Positions 51,582 to 60,605 of a stretch of DNA of 64,000 bases are shown here, in pieces; the first letter of the stretch is position 1; each line of letters begins with the position of its first letter. Origin of the DNA: Erwinia sp. JUb26. GTDB taxonomy: Bacteria; Pseudomonadota; Gammaproteobacteria; Enterobacterales; Enterobacteriaceae. The stretch spans positions 370,712-434,711 of the forward strand of contig NZ_RJVB01000003.1 in assembly GCF_003751505.1 (NCBI RefSeq), given 5' to 3'. Under the pieces are notes generated by a model, which did no database searches, was not told the origin of the DNA, and saw only the letters and a program-made list of their open reading frames with translations. The translations under genes and the position numbers were made by a program.

Positions 51582-51701
51582 ATATGGCGGCGGGTTCAAA
51601 CACTATTTCATGGTCTGAACGGGCGCTCACCCCGCGTGTTGGCTGGCCTCAGCGGCGAGTCTCAGCCAAATACGCCGCGCGGCGAGCGCGTTTTCATCGA
51701 A

Positions 51702-52643
51702 TCACTGACTCAGCATTGCCGATCCCATCGGCGTATGGCCAGAAATCGCCAGCGCGGCATCGCTGCCATTGACGCTAAGCTCAACCCGCGCGCCCAGCGG
51801 CAGCGTAACGGTATCGTGACCGTGGCCGAAGTCCAGGCCGGTCACCAGCGGGACGCCGCTGCGTTGGGCAATCAGCGCCCAGACGCTGCTGAAATCGTAG
51901 CCGTTGTCGTAGTCGGAAAGCGTGTTGCCGGTAAAGCTGCCGGTCACAATGGCCTTCTGCCGCGCCAGAATGCCGCTTTCCAGCAGCTGTAGCAGCATGC
52001 GTTCAACGCGGAAAGGGTGCTCATTAACATCCTCGATCACCAGAATCCCGTCGTGGATATCCGGCATCCACGGCGTGCCGATCAGCGAGGCTATCATCGC
52101 CAGGTTTCCGCCCCAGAGCGTCCCCGACGCGCTGACCTGCTGCGGTGTAGTCTGCCAGCGCAGAGTGAACCGATCCGAGGTCAGCGCCAGCCAGAAATTG
52201 TCGAGGGTGAAAGCAGAGGGCGTTTCCGCCCCAAAATTCCCCGCCAGCATCGGCCCGCTAAACGTGATGATCCCGGCCTGAGCCAGCAGGGCCAGCTGGA
52301 TAGCGGTGAAATCGCTGTGCCCGCAGAGGGCAACAGGCCGATCGCGTAGTCGTTCAGCCAGGCTCTTATAGTCAAGATCGGGCAGCAGGCGGCTGGCACC
52401 ATAGCCCCCGCGCACGGCCAGCACGATGTCCGGCAGCGTCTCCAGCCGGGCGAGATCGTTCACATCGGCCAGCCGCTGTGCATCGCTACCGGCAAAACGC
52501 TGTTCGCGCCTGGCGATAATTTCAGTATTGGTTACCTGATGCCCGTCCGCGCGCAGGCGCGCAATGCCGCGCTGTGCGGCGTCCGGATTGTGGCAAAAGC
52601 CAGAAGGGGCGATCAGATGAATATTTCGTGGGGACACGGTCAT
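51702..52643 (-). CDS. ldcA: LdcA, murein tetrapeptide LD-carboxypeptidase
   Basis: Cytoplasmic peptidoglycan-recycling enzyme that removes terminal D-Ala from tetrapeptides. The 313-residue S66 peptidase has VRGGYGASRLL, the nucleophile Ser in CGHSDFTA, and GTLWGGNLAM as in E. coli LdcA. It is divergent from emtA, the same neighbour pair as in E. coli. Confidence 0.94.
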   Translation of the reverse strand: MTVSPRNIHLIAPSGFCHNPDAAQRGIARLRADGHQVTNTEIIARREQRFAGSDAQRLADVNDLARLETLPDIVLAVRGGYGASRLLPDLDYKSLAERLRDRPVALCGHSDFTAIQLALLAQAGIITFSGPMLAGNFGAETPSAFTLDNFWLALTSDRFTLRWQTTPQQVSASGTLWGGNLAMIASLIGTPWMPDIHDGILVIEDVNEHPFRVERMLLQLLESGILARQKAIVTGSFTGNTLSDYDNGYDFSSVWALIAQRSGVPLVTGLDFGHGHDTVTLPLGARVELSVNGSDAALAISGHTPMGSAMLSQ

Positions 52644-52924
52644 AATACGTACTTATCTCATCCGGATGGTGGTTTTACCGACGTTTATCAACAATTTTGC
52701 CACCAGGGGCGGCAATGAAAAATGTGCTCTGCCGCAGGTTGGTGAAAATTTATACGCCGATAAGTGAATTAATTTTGTACACTCGCTGTCAGATTCTTTC
52801 GATGATGACGAAAAGCCGTAGTGATGTCATCAGACTCAGCCAGCAAATTAAGAATTACGGCAATTTTCTGCTAACCGGTAAGTCGTATGATAGGCGCGAC
52901 GCCAGGCTCAGAGGAAAAACAAGC

Positions 52925-53560
52925 GTGCATAAATGCGTGAAATTAGCAGCCATGTTGGCTGCGCTACTGCTGGCAGGCTGCGCCAGCGAACCCGCAAAGA
53001 AGATCGTTCATCAGCCGGATACGCCGCTGACGTCAGCACCGCCACAGAAAGTGGCACAGGCCTGGTCACTCTTTACTGAAAATGCCGCGCGTAGTTACGG
53101 TGTCGATCAGAAACTGGTGGATGCCATTATAGCCGTGGAGTCCGGCGGCAATCCGACGGCGATAAGTAAGTCTAACGCCGTCGGTCTGATGCAGATTAAA
53201 GCCTCCACCGCCGGGCGTGAGGTGTATCGTGCGCAGGGCCGCCACGGGCAGCCGAGCAAAAGTGAACTGCGCGATCCGGTCAAAAATATTGATATCGGCA
53301 CGGCCTATCTGCGAATTTTACAGCGGCAGCAGCTGGCCGGCATCCGCAATCCTGAAACCCTGCGCTATGCAACCATCGTTTCCTACGCCAACGGCGCGGG
53401 GGCACTGCTGCGGACGTTCTCACGGGATCGCAACCGTGCGATTGCGATGATCAATGCCCTGAGCCCGGATGAGTTTTATCAGCACGTACAGAACAATCAC
53501 CCGGCGGCACAGGCTCCGCGCTATCTGTGGAAGGTAACAACGGCGTATCGGACCATCTGA
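52925..53560 (+). CDS. emtA: EmtA, membrane-bound endo-lytic murein transglycosylase
   Basis: Cleaves glycan strands of peptidoglycan from the outer membrane. The lipoprotein signal MHKCVKLAAMLAALLLAGC ends with a lipobox (LAGC). The SLT domain has the catalytic Glu in IIAVESGGNPTAISKSNAVGL and the YANGAGALLRTFSRD motif. GTG 52925 is chosen for its AGAGGA site 9 bases upstream and gives 211 residues, close to the 203 of E. coli; GTG 52937 is an alternative. Confidence 0.9.
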   Translation: MHKCVKLAAMLAALLLAGCASEPAKKIVHQPDTPLTSAPPQKVAQAWSLFTENAARSYGVDQKLVDAIIAVESGGNPTAISKSNAVGLMQIKASTAGREVYRAQGRHGQPSKSELRDPVKNIDIGTAYLRILQRQQLAGIRNPETLRYATIVSYANGAGALLRTFSRDRNRAIAMINALSPDEFYQHVQNNHPAAQAPRYLWKVTTAYRTI

Positions 53561-53698
53561 GCCTTAACCGGTTTTGATAAATGCTAAAAAAATTTCGAAA
53601 AAAGTTCGTCCTTAAATCACAGACTTAGAATCCTCTCCTATACTTAGTGCAGTTTTAATCGTGCCAGTTTGATAACGGTAATCATTAAGGGGGAGTAA

Positions 53699-53947
53699 AT
53701 GGGTATTCTGTCATGGATCATTTTTGGATTGATCGCCGGTATTATCGCCAAGTGGATTATGCCAGGTAAGGACGGTGGTGGTTTCATCATTACCGTGATA
53801 CTGGGGGTTGTCGGTGCGGTCGTCGGCGGCTGGATCAGTACCTTCTTCGGTTTTGGTCGGGTCGACGGGTTTAATTTCGGCAGCTTTGTCGTGGCGGTGA
53901 TCGGTGCCATTGTGGTGCTGTGGATTTATCGCAAGGTACGTAGCTGA
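53699..53947 (+). CDS. YeaQ/YmgE (GlsB)-family small membrane protein
   Basis: An 82-residue protein with three membrane segments, rich in glycine (GLIAGIIAKWIMPGKDGGGFIITVILGVVGAVVGGW), of the transglycosylase-associated family. Its role is unknown, but it is often stress-induced. A strong GGGGGAG site precedes ATG 53699. Confidence 0.88.
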   Translation: MGILSWIIFGLIAGIIAKWIMPGKDGGGFIITVILGVVGAVVGGWISTFFGFGRVDGFNFGSFVVAVIGAIVVLWIYRKVRS

Positions 53948-54073
53948 TACGAATGTAGCCTGCGGGCTGGTTTCGTTGAGAATTGTGGAGCCACTCTCTG
54001 TTAAGGAGGGTGGCTTTTTTATTGGTGGCGAGGAGGAATGTTTGGTGCATGGGTGCATGGGAAAACGGTGATC

Positions 54074-54344
54074 GGGAGCCAGCCTCTGCGGCGGGCGGCC
54101 GGTCCTCGCGCCACGCTTTGCGCGGTGCCCTCGGTTGCCGCATTTGTCCGGTCGGACCGGCGGAGACGGGTCGTCCATGACCCGACCCCGCCTGACGCCA
54201 GCGTCCTGCTGGCGTCTCCTGGCCAGCTGCTTTCACCTCGGCGCTGCGGATTGCCCTTCCGCCGCACAGGCTGGCTCCCTTTCGGCAATATGTGCCGCAA
54301 TCAGGCCCGAACTAACGTTGTTTCTTCTGACAGCCCGCCAGTCA
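54074..54344 (+). repeat. Interspersed repeat R1, copy 1 (206-bp inverted-repeat-bounded core plus tail)
   Basis: The core 54074-54279 is bounded by GGGAGCCAGCC ... GGCTGGCTCCC, extending with mismatches to about 20 bp. Inside are further hairpins (GACGCCAG ... CTGGCGTC; GGGTC ... GACCC). The 65-bp tail ends CAGCCCGCCAGTCA. It recurs at 56913 and 57462. ORFs in every frame of it look artefactual. Confidence 0.85.
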
Positions 54345-54468
54345 GCGCCATCACTGGTCATGCAGGCAATAAATCACCAATCAGCACGATCACAGGGAAG
54401 GCAACGAATCACCGATTCAGCCAAACGAACCAAGCCAGCGCATCCGATCGCGCTGGCTCAAACTGGGA

Positions 54469-56604
54469 TTAGAAATCATACCCCACGGTCGCCACCACAG
54501 AACGCTCCGCGCCCCAGTAGCAGTAACCATAACCGTAGCAGGCCGCCACATAATCACGCCCGGTCAGGTTATTCGCGTTCACCTGCACAAATGCACCCTT
54601 CAGGCTGCTGTTCCACGCACCCAGATCCGCACGCACCGATGCATCAAACAGCGTCACCGACGGCAGACGTACGGTATTGGCATTGTCCGCCCACTGCTTA
54701 CCGATATAACGCACGCCGGCACCGGCACTCAAACCATAGTCAAACTTGTAGTTAGCCCAGGCAGACGCTGTCGCGTTAGGTGAAACGTACGGCGTATGGC
54801 CGTTGATCGACTCACCGGTTGAGGCATCGATCGCTTCTTTATAACGAACGCGGCTCAGCGTGTAGTTGGCAATCGTACTCAGGCGAGGCGTCAGCTGATT
54901 GCGGGCTTCCAGCTCCAGACCGCGCGAGTTGACCTTGCCTGCCGGATCGTAATATCCGCCCTGCACGTTGCGGCTGCCAACGTTTTTCTGCGTCAGATCG
55001 TAAACCGCCACGGAATAGAGATCGGAAGTCCCTACCGGCTGGAATTTCACCCCGGCCTCATACTGCTCGGCGGTGGTTGGCTGCAGCAGATTACCGTCGG
55101 CACCGGTCAGCGACTGTGGTGTGATCGCCTGGCTGTAGCTGATATACGGTGAAACACCGTTATCAAAGGCGTACAGCAGCCCGGCGCGCCCGCTCACGTG
55201 ATCGTCCTGGCGACGATTATCGTTACCGAGGTCGATATTGTTGATTTTCGACACGATGCGGTCATAACGTCCGGAAACGTCGAAGTGTACGCGGTCCCAT
55301 TTCATCTCATCCTGCAGGTACATCCCGGTCTGATAGTACTGGCGCTCGGAGTGAACAAAGTTGTAGTTCGGACGCACGCCGATGGTCTGGCCGGTTGCCG
55401 TATTCAGCTGTGAACCGTATCCGCTGGCATCATGCAGGTCATTTTTATACTGATGATATTCCGCGCCGAGCACCACTTTATGCTCAACGTCGCCGGTGGC
55501 GAAATCGGCTTCCAGCTGGTTATCGATAGCGAACGCGTCCAGGGAGGAGCGAGAGCCGGAGTAATAGCGATTCATAATATCGCTGTCGGCAGAAACCCAG
55601 CCGATCTGGTAGATCTGATCGAGATCCACGTTGGAGTGGCTGTAGCTGGCGGTGGAGCGTACGGCCCAGGTATCGTTAAAGCGATGGGCGAATTCGTAGC
55701 TGTAGATCTGCTCGTGGCGCTTAAAGCGATCGAGATCGGAATCACCGTCGTAGAAGCCGGTGCTCAACTTCTTGCCGTTGTGCTCATAAATACTGCCTTC
55801 GCCCGGAACGGAACCGTGGTAGCCGCCGGACGGATCCTTCTGCAGGTAGGCCTTCACCAACAGCGAAGTGTATTCATCAGGCTGCCACAGCAGGGAAGGG
55901 GAAATGGCGTATTTCTCTTCGCGCGTATGATCGTACTGGGTGTCGCTGCTGTGGGTCAGACCGGTCAGGCGGAAGGCCAGCTGATCGTTAATCGCATTGG
56001 TATAGTCAACGGCGACGCCGGAGGTGCTGTTATTCCCGACGTAGGTACGGAAATGGCCTTCTTCCGTAAACTGCGGTCGCTTAGACGTTTCCATCACCAG
56101 ACCGCCCGGGACGGTTTGGCCGTACAGCGCGGAGGATGGACCTTTAATCACGTCGATACGCTCCAGGAACCACGGATCCACCTGCAGGACGTTAAAGCTG
56201 CCCGGATCGCTCATCAGGCGCAGGCCATCGAGGAAGATGTTATCCACATCGCCGCCGTGGAAGCCTCGCAGGGAAACGGTGTCATAGCGGGTGGCGGCGC
56301 CGCCGAAGTTGGTGAAGGCCCCGGCGGTATAGTTCAGCGCCTGGTTGATGCTCATGGCACCCTGGTCTTCCATCTGCTGGCGGGTAACAACTGAAACGGA
56401 CTGCGCGGTGGTAATCAGCGGTTCATCGGTCTTGGTCGCGCCCTTGCTGCTTTTGACCGTGTAGCCTTCGGTCGGCGAAGTGGCGGATTCTTCCGGGGCA
56501 GAGGTTACCGTGATGGTATTTTCTGCGGCAAAGGAGATTCCGGGCGCGATAAGGGCGAGTGAACAGAGCAGCGCAGAACGCTTCAGGTTGAAAGCCATAC
56601 TCAT
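54469..56604 (-). CDS. TonB-dependent siderophore receptor, FhuA/FoxA (hydroxamate) type
   Basis: A 711-residue outer-membrane receptor. After the signal peptide (cleavage near 26) come a TonB-box-like NTITVTSAP, a plug domain (about 55-170; SLRGFHGGDVDNIFLDGLRL, IKGPSSALYGQTVPGG) and a 22-strand barrel ending in VATVGYDF. The C-terminal Cys pair in YVAACYGYGYCYWGAER resembles FhuA/FoxA. The ligand is probably a hydroxamate such as ferrioxamine, used by Erwinia through FoxR, but this is inferred. A Fur-like box lies upstream, and R1 repeats flank the gene. Confidence 0.88.
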   Translation of the reverse strand: MSMAFNLKRSALLCSLALIAPGISFAAENTITVTSAPEESATSPTEGYTVKSSKGATKTDEPLITTAQSVSVVTRQQMEDQGAMSINQALNYTAGAFTNFGGAATRYDTVSLRGFHGGDVDNIFLDGLRLMSDPGSFNVLQVDPWFLERIDVIKGPSSALYGQTVPGGLVMETSKRPQFTEEGHFRTYVGNNSTSGVAVDYTNAINDQLAFRLTGLTHSSDTQYDHTREEKYAISPSLLWQPDEYTSLLVKAYLQKDPSGGYHGSVPGEGSIYEHNGKKLSTGFYDGDSDLDRFKRHEQIYSYEFAHRFNDTWAVRSTASYSHSNVDLDQIYQIGWVSADSDIMNRYYSGSRSSLDAFAIDNQLEADFATGDVEHKVVLGAEYHQYKNDLHDASGYGSQLNTATGQTIGVRPNYNFVHSERQYYQTGMYLQDEMKWDRVHFDVSGRYDRIVSKINNIDLGNDNRRQDDHVSGRAGLLYAFDNGVSPYISYSQAITPQSLTGADGNLLQPTTAEQYEAGVKFQPVGTSDLYSVAVYDLTQKNVGSRNVQGGYYDPAGKVNSRGLELEARNQLTPRLSTIANYTLSRVRYKEAIDASTGESINGHTPYVSPNATASAWANYKFDYGLSAGAGVRYIGKQWADNANTVRLPSVTLFDASVRADLGAWNSSLKGAFVQVNANNLTGRDYVAACYGYGYCYWGAERSVVATVGYDF

Positions 56605-56705
56605 TGTTAATATCTCTTATTAAGGTTAAGAACGTGCCACCGCGTTGAGTGCGGTTTACCTGTCTGTATTGGTATCGGCAGGTAAATGTAAAGAGTTGTA
56701 ATAAT

Positions 56706-56724
56706 ATCAATGAGAAGTATTATC
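56706..56724. promoter_or_regulatory. Fur box upstream of the siderophore receptor
   Basis: ATCAATGAGAAGTATTATC matches the 19-bp Fur consensus GATAATGATAATCATTATC at 13 positions. It is about 100 bp before the receptor start, fitting iron repression. Confidence 0.55.
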
Positions 56725-56802
56725 TTTTCGATTAATGCTTTCAAGGATTAATTACAGTTAATAATTGCCTGTTGATTTCCAGTAATTAACCTGAAAAATG
56801 AT

Positions 56803-56904
56803 AGGCATGAGGGCATGAGGGCATGAGGGCATGAGGGCATGAGGGCATGAGGGCATGAGGGCATGAGGGCATGAGGGCATGAGGGCATGAGGGCATGAGG
56901 GCAT
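56803..56904. repeat. 8-bp tandem repeat (GGGCATGA, about 12 units)
   Basis: One variant unit (AGGCATGA), eleven perfect GGGCATGA units (56811-56898) and a partial unit. It lies 199-300 bp upstream of the receptor start and abuts R1 copy 2. Arrays this uniform change copy number by slippage. Confidence 0.95.
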
Positions 56905-56912
56905 AGGTGTAC

Positions 56913-57183
56913 GGGAGCCAGCCTGTGCGGCGGGCGGCCGGTCCTCGCGCCACGCGCTGCGTGGTGCCCTCGGTTGCCGCATCTGGCCGGTCGGACCGGC
57001 GGAGACGGTACTTCCCTGTACCGACTCCACCTGACGCCAGCGTCCTGCTGGCGTCTCCTGGCCATCTGCGTTCACCTCGGCGCTGCGGATTGCCCTGTCG
57101 CCGCAGAGGCTGGCTCCCTTTCGGCAATGTGTGCCGCAATCAGGCCCGAACTAACGTTGTTTCTTCTGACAGCCCGCCAGTCA
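56913..57183 (+). repeat. Interspersed repeat R1, copy 2
   Basis: Core 56913-57118 is again exactly 206 bp, with ends GGGAGCCAGCCTGTGCGGCG and CGCCGCAGAGGCTGGCTCCC (19 of 20 bases complementary), plus the same tail. Same orientation as copy 1, with the receptor gene between them. Confidence 0.87.
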
Positions 57184-57428
57184 TTGATGTCACCAGGTGA
57201 CTGTCAATCTTACAACCAACAAGCCTGTCACTTAGAGCCAGCACAAAGCTATGCAGAAGCTGACACCCTTTAGAATATGGGTCTTACATTCGGAAATGTA
57301 AGGTCGTTTTTCTGAAGATATTTGAGCGATACATGGGAAGGTGAATTTTGCTCAAGACAACACTGAAGTCACGAAGCAGACTGGCGGGTTTCCCGTTTGG
57401 GCATCCGCAGCGCTGAACGCAGAGAGGG
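57184..57428 (+). repeat. Repeat R2, copy 1
   Basis: About 245 bp, nearly identical to 57734-57978. It contains the hairpin CTTACATTCGGAAATGTAAG and, near the end, ACTGGCGGGTTTCCC (57380-57394). Together with R1 copies 2 and 3 it shows that a unit of about 550 bp was duplicated in tandem. Confidence 0.85.
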
Positions 57429-57461
57429 AGGCCGGGTTCGGCCGTGTGGGCTTAGGTGTAC

Positions 57462-57733
57462 GGGTGCCAGCCTGTGCAGCGGGCGGCCGGTCCTCGCGCC
57501 ACGCGCTGCGTGGTGCCCTCGGTTGCCGCATCTGTCCGGTCGGACCGACGGAGACGGGTCGTCCATGACCCGACCCCGCCTGACGCCAGCGTCGTGCTGG
57601 CGTCTCCTGGCCATCTGCTTTCACCTCGGCGCTGCGGATTACCCGTCCGCCACACAGGCTGGCTCCCTTTCAGGCTATGCGTGCCGCAATCAGGCCCGAA
57701 CTAACGTTGTTTCTTCTGACAGCCCGCCAGTCA
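57462..57733 (+). repeat. Interspersed repeat R1, copy 3
   Basis: Core 57462-57667 (206 bp) with one change in the left end (GGGTGCC), and the same tail with one extra base. It is displaced 549-550 bp from copy 2. Confidence 0.85.
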
Positions 57734-57978
57734 TTGATGTCACCAGGTGACTGTCAATCTTACAACCAACAAGCTTGTCACTTAGAGCCAGCACAAAGCT
57801 ATGCAGAAGCTGACACCCTTTAGAATATGGGTCTTACATTCGGAAATGTAAGGTCGTTTTTCTGAAGATATTTGAGCGATACATGGGAAGGTGAATTTTG
57901 CTCAAGACAACACTGAAGTCACGAAGCAGACTGGCGGGTTTCCCGTTTGGGCATCCGCAGCGCTGAGCGCAGAGAGGA
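57734..57978 (+). repeat. Repeat R2, copy 2
   Basis: Second copy of the R2 block, with only single-base differences from copy 1 in the compared stretches. After it the sequence diverges into the 57930-58120 module. Confidence 0.85.
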
Positions 57979-58120
57979 AGGCCGGATTCGGCCGCATGGA
58001 CGCGGACGAAAAGTGCAGCCGGGGCAGGAAGCCCCGTCTGCGCTGGTCCGAAAGGCTGACGAAAGAAGTGAGGGTACCGCGAAGCGGCGTGAGGACCGCC
58101 CATTAGGGAAACCCGCCAGT
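57930..58120. repeat. 191-bp module bounded by 15-bp perfect inverted repeats
   Basis: The ends are ACTGGCGGGTTTCCC (57930-57944) and GGGAAACCCGCCAGT (58106-58120), exact reverse complements. No ORF is evident. The 9-base outer part ACTGGCGGG/CCCGCCAGT also bounds the 57380-57732 segment that contains R1 copy 3. Confidence 0.75.
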
Positions 58121-58236
58121 TGGCGCTGTCAGCAGCCATACAGTTCCGTCTGCACTGGTCCGAAAGACTGACGAACGAAGTGAAGGTACCGCACAGCGGC
58201 GTGAGGACCGCCCATTAGGGAAAACCGCCAGTTGGC
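58034..58236 (+). repeat. Two direct copies of a 91-bp repeat (R3)
   Basis: Units 58034-58124 and 58146-58236 share CCGTCTGC(G/A)CTGGTCCGAAAG, GGTACCGC, GTGAGGACCGCCCATTAGGG and a CCGCCAGTTGGC end, with a period of 112 bp. No coding character is seen. Confidence 0.8.
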
Positions 58237-58312
58237 TACTTCACCAATCGTACAGGCACCCGATCACGAAAAAAAAAACTGGCGGATATTCCCCCGTTAA
58301 AGTGAACCCTCG

Positions 58313-59989
58313 CTACTGCGCCGCCTTCACCACCCCGATATCACCCGCATTATTACAGGTCTTGTCTTTCGGGCAGTAAAGATCCAGCAGCTTCAGCGTC
58401 ACCCCGTTGGTCCAGCCAAAACCATCCTGCAGCGGATACTCACCGCCGCCACCGCCGCCCAGACCTTTCCCTTCCACCACGTATTTTTCCACCAGCTTGT
58501 GCTCTTTATCGTACGTCGCCTGCACGTTCTGCAGGAAACGTATGCCGATCTCTTTCGCCAGCTCCTGCTTGCCGTAGTGATTCAAGCCCTCAACGGCGGC
58601 CCACTGTAGCGGTGCCCAGCCGTTGGGCGCGTCCCACTGCTGGCCGTTGTTCACGGTCGTTGTAACCAGGCCGCCTTCCTTCAGCAGCTGCGCCTGCACG
58701 GCACTGGCGGTTTTGCTTGCGTGGTTGTCGGTGGCCGCCTGCAGATAGAGCGGGAACAGCGCGGCGGCGGTCAGCTGCGGGCGCACGCTGGCTTTCTGCC
58801 AGTCGTAATCTGCATACCAGCCCTGTTTCTCATCCCACAGATAGCGGTTGATTGCCTGCTTGCGGGTTTCCGCCTGCGCATCAAAACGCTTCGCCGCCGC
58901 GTCGTCTTTAGCGATCCGGCTGGCCTTCGCCAGGGTTTTCTCCAGATGGAACACCAGGGCATTCAGATCCACCGGAACGATGCGCGTGGTATGGATAGTG
59001 CTCAGATCGTCGGATTTATCGAACCAGCGGGAGCTGAAATCCCAGCCCGAGGCCGCACCCGCGCGCAGGTCGCGGTACAGCGCGGCTTTTTCACGGCCTT
59101 TGGCTTTGTCAGCTGTGTCGATGTCATCCATATAGGATTCGGTACGCGGCACATCGCGCGCATCCCAGTAGCGGTTAAGTACCGTGCCGTCCTTCAGTTT
59201 CACCACGCGTTTGCTGGCTGCACCGGCGGCAACGCTATCGGCGTCGGCCATCCAGTAGTCATACTCTTTTTGCAGCTGCGGGCGATACTGGCTGTAAACC
59301 GCGTCGCCGCCGTGCGTGGCCAGCAGGTCGACCATCATGCTGAAGAACGGCGGCTGCGAGCGACTCAGGTAGTAACTGCGGTTGCCGTTCGGAATATGGC
59401 CGTACTTATCCAGCTCCGAGGCGAAGTTGTCGACCATGTCCTGCACGCGATCCCAGTGGCCGCTCTCCGCCAGGCCCAGCATGGTGAAATAGCTATCCCA
59501 GTAATAGACTTCGCGGAAACGGCCACCCGGCACCACGTAGGGCTTCGGCAGCGGCAGCAGGGAATCCCACTGATTGGCCTGGCTGGCGGAACGGGTCAGC
59601 ACCGGCCACAGGCCGTTAATGTGCTCACGCAGGCTCTGCCCGCCGGGCGGCACATACTTTTCCCCCTCGGCGGGCAGCGTAAAGTTGGTATTCACAAAGC
59701 GCTTAAGGTCAAAGTTGCCCTGTGACTTCTGCATCTGCCAGTCGGCGAGAATGGCGGTCGGATCGCCGTGAGGCACCGCATCGGCAAAGGTTTTCTGGTC
59801 GGGGTAGAGTTTCGCCGCCTGAACGGCGTGATACAGCGGCCCCAGGCGCACATCCGGCGGCTGCGGGTTGCTGCTCAGCATCCGCTGATTATCTTCCGCC
59901 TGCGCCGCAAAGCTGGCCGCGACCATTCCCGCCAGCAGAAGCGGATACATCAGGCGCGTACTCAATCGACGTTGTTCGACTTTTCTCAT
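58313..59989 (-). CDS. treA: TreA, periplasmic trehalase
   Basis: Hydrolyses trehalose to two glucose in the periplasm. The 558-residue GH37 protein has a signal peptide (cleavage near AAQA-ED, about 31) and family signatures [15 protein letters not shown] (about 160-174) and [13 protein letters not shown]; the C-terminal [19 protein letters not shown] is also conserved. The length of 558 compares with 565 in E. coli. GGAGAATAGCCG precedes ATG 59989. Confidence 0.95.
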   Translation of the reverse strand: MRKVEQRRLSTRLMYPLLLAGMVAASFAAQAEDNQRMLSSNPQPPDVRLGPLYHAVQAAKLYPDQKTFADAVPHGDPTAILADWQMQKSQGNFDLKRFVNTNFTLPAEGEKYVPPGGQSLREHINGLWPVLTRSASQANQWDSLLPLPKPYVVPGGRFREVYYWDSYFTMLGLAESGHWDRVQDMVDNFASELDKYGHIPNGNRSYYLSRSQPPFFSMMVDLLATHGGDAVYSQYRPQLQKEYDYWMADADSVAAGAASKRVVKLKDGTVLNRYWDARDVPRTESYMDDIDTADKAKGREKAALYRDLRAGAASGWDFSSRWFDKSDDLSTIHTTRIVPVDLNALVFHLEKTLAKASRIAKDDAAAKRFDAQAETRKQAINRYLWDEKQGWYADYDWQKASVRPQLTAAALFPLYLQAATDNHASKTASAVQAQLLKEGGLVTTTVNNGQQWDAPNGWAPLQWAAVEGLNHYGKQELAKEIGIRFLQNVQATYDKEHKLVEKYVVEGKGLGGGGGGEYPLQDGFGWTNGVTLKLLDLYCPKDKTCNNAGDIGVVKAAQ

Positions 59990-60218
59990 CGGCTATTCTC
60001 CATGTCCAGATCCGTTTGATCTGTAAGCTGTTGACCCTGCGAAAAACTTTAGACGACTTTTCGCATTTGGTCAGGGAAGCAGACCGGAAAATGTGAGTCA
60101 GATGGGCATTTTTGCGGTTAAACAGGCATGATAAACACTATCGATAATACGTTATTTATCCATAAAATCGGGCGAACAACGGCATCAGCGGCAGCTTCAG
60201 TTTCAAGTCAGGATCCGA

Positions 60219-60605
60219 CTAAATCATCCCCAGTGAGGACACGATTGCCACCAGCCAGAGGGCGGTGAGCGCAGACATTGCCCGATGAAGTATCCGCCGC
60301 GCGCCGCGCCAGCGCTGTTCCATTGAACGCGCAGGCCCCGGTTTGGCAGACCATAAACGGGCCATTCCGGCGTCAAACGCGGCGAGGTCGTCCTCACTGT
60401 TTAACAGCGGAAACAGACGCTCGTCCAGCCACAGACGCCAGCAGTAATACTGCGTCAGCAAAAACAGTGCCAGCAGCAGCGCGCTCTGAAATGAGCCGAG
60501 CAGCAAAAAGGCCAGCAGCAGCGGCGGCAGGGCCAGCGCGGAAAAGAAGCGCCAGCTGGCGAGATGAGCGTGAACAACGCGCTGCGTCATACGGATGTCG
60601 GGCAT
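60219..60605 (-). CDS. Small membrane protein of the ynb operon (unknown function)
   Basis: A 128-residue protein with two close hydrophobic segments (about 20-55) and one at the C-terminus (about 108-127). The family was not recognised. It overlaps the ynbD-like gene by 19 bases, so it is translated as part of that operon. No counterpart is known to me in the E. coli ynbABCD operon. Confidence 0.7.
   Translation of the reverse strand: MPDIRMTQRVVHAHLASWRFFSALALPPLLLAFLLLGSFQSALLLALFLLTQYYCWRLWLDERLFPLLNSEDDLAAFDAGMARLWSAKPGPARSMEQRWRGARRILHRAMSALTALWLVAIVSSLGMI

Noticed and set aside
53983-54440. Several overlapping ORFs of 65-206 codons, rich in Arg, Pro and Ser, over R1 copy 1
   Set aside because: The same ORFs recur in all frames of every R1 copy, have no start/ribosome-site logic and follow the GC-rich hairpins; they are by-products of the repeat.
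56748-57139. ORFs encoding a repeated CPHALMPS peptide over the 8-bp array
   Set aside because: An 8-bp unit shifts frame every repeat and yields such a peptide in any open frame; there is no start context and it continues into R1.
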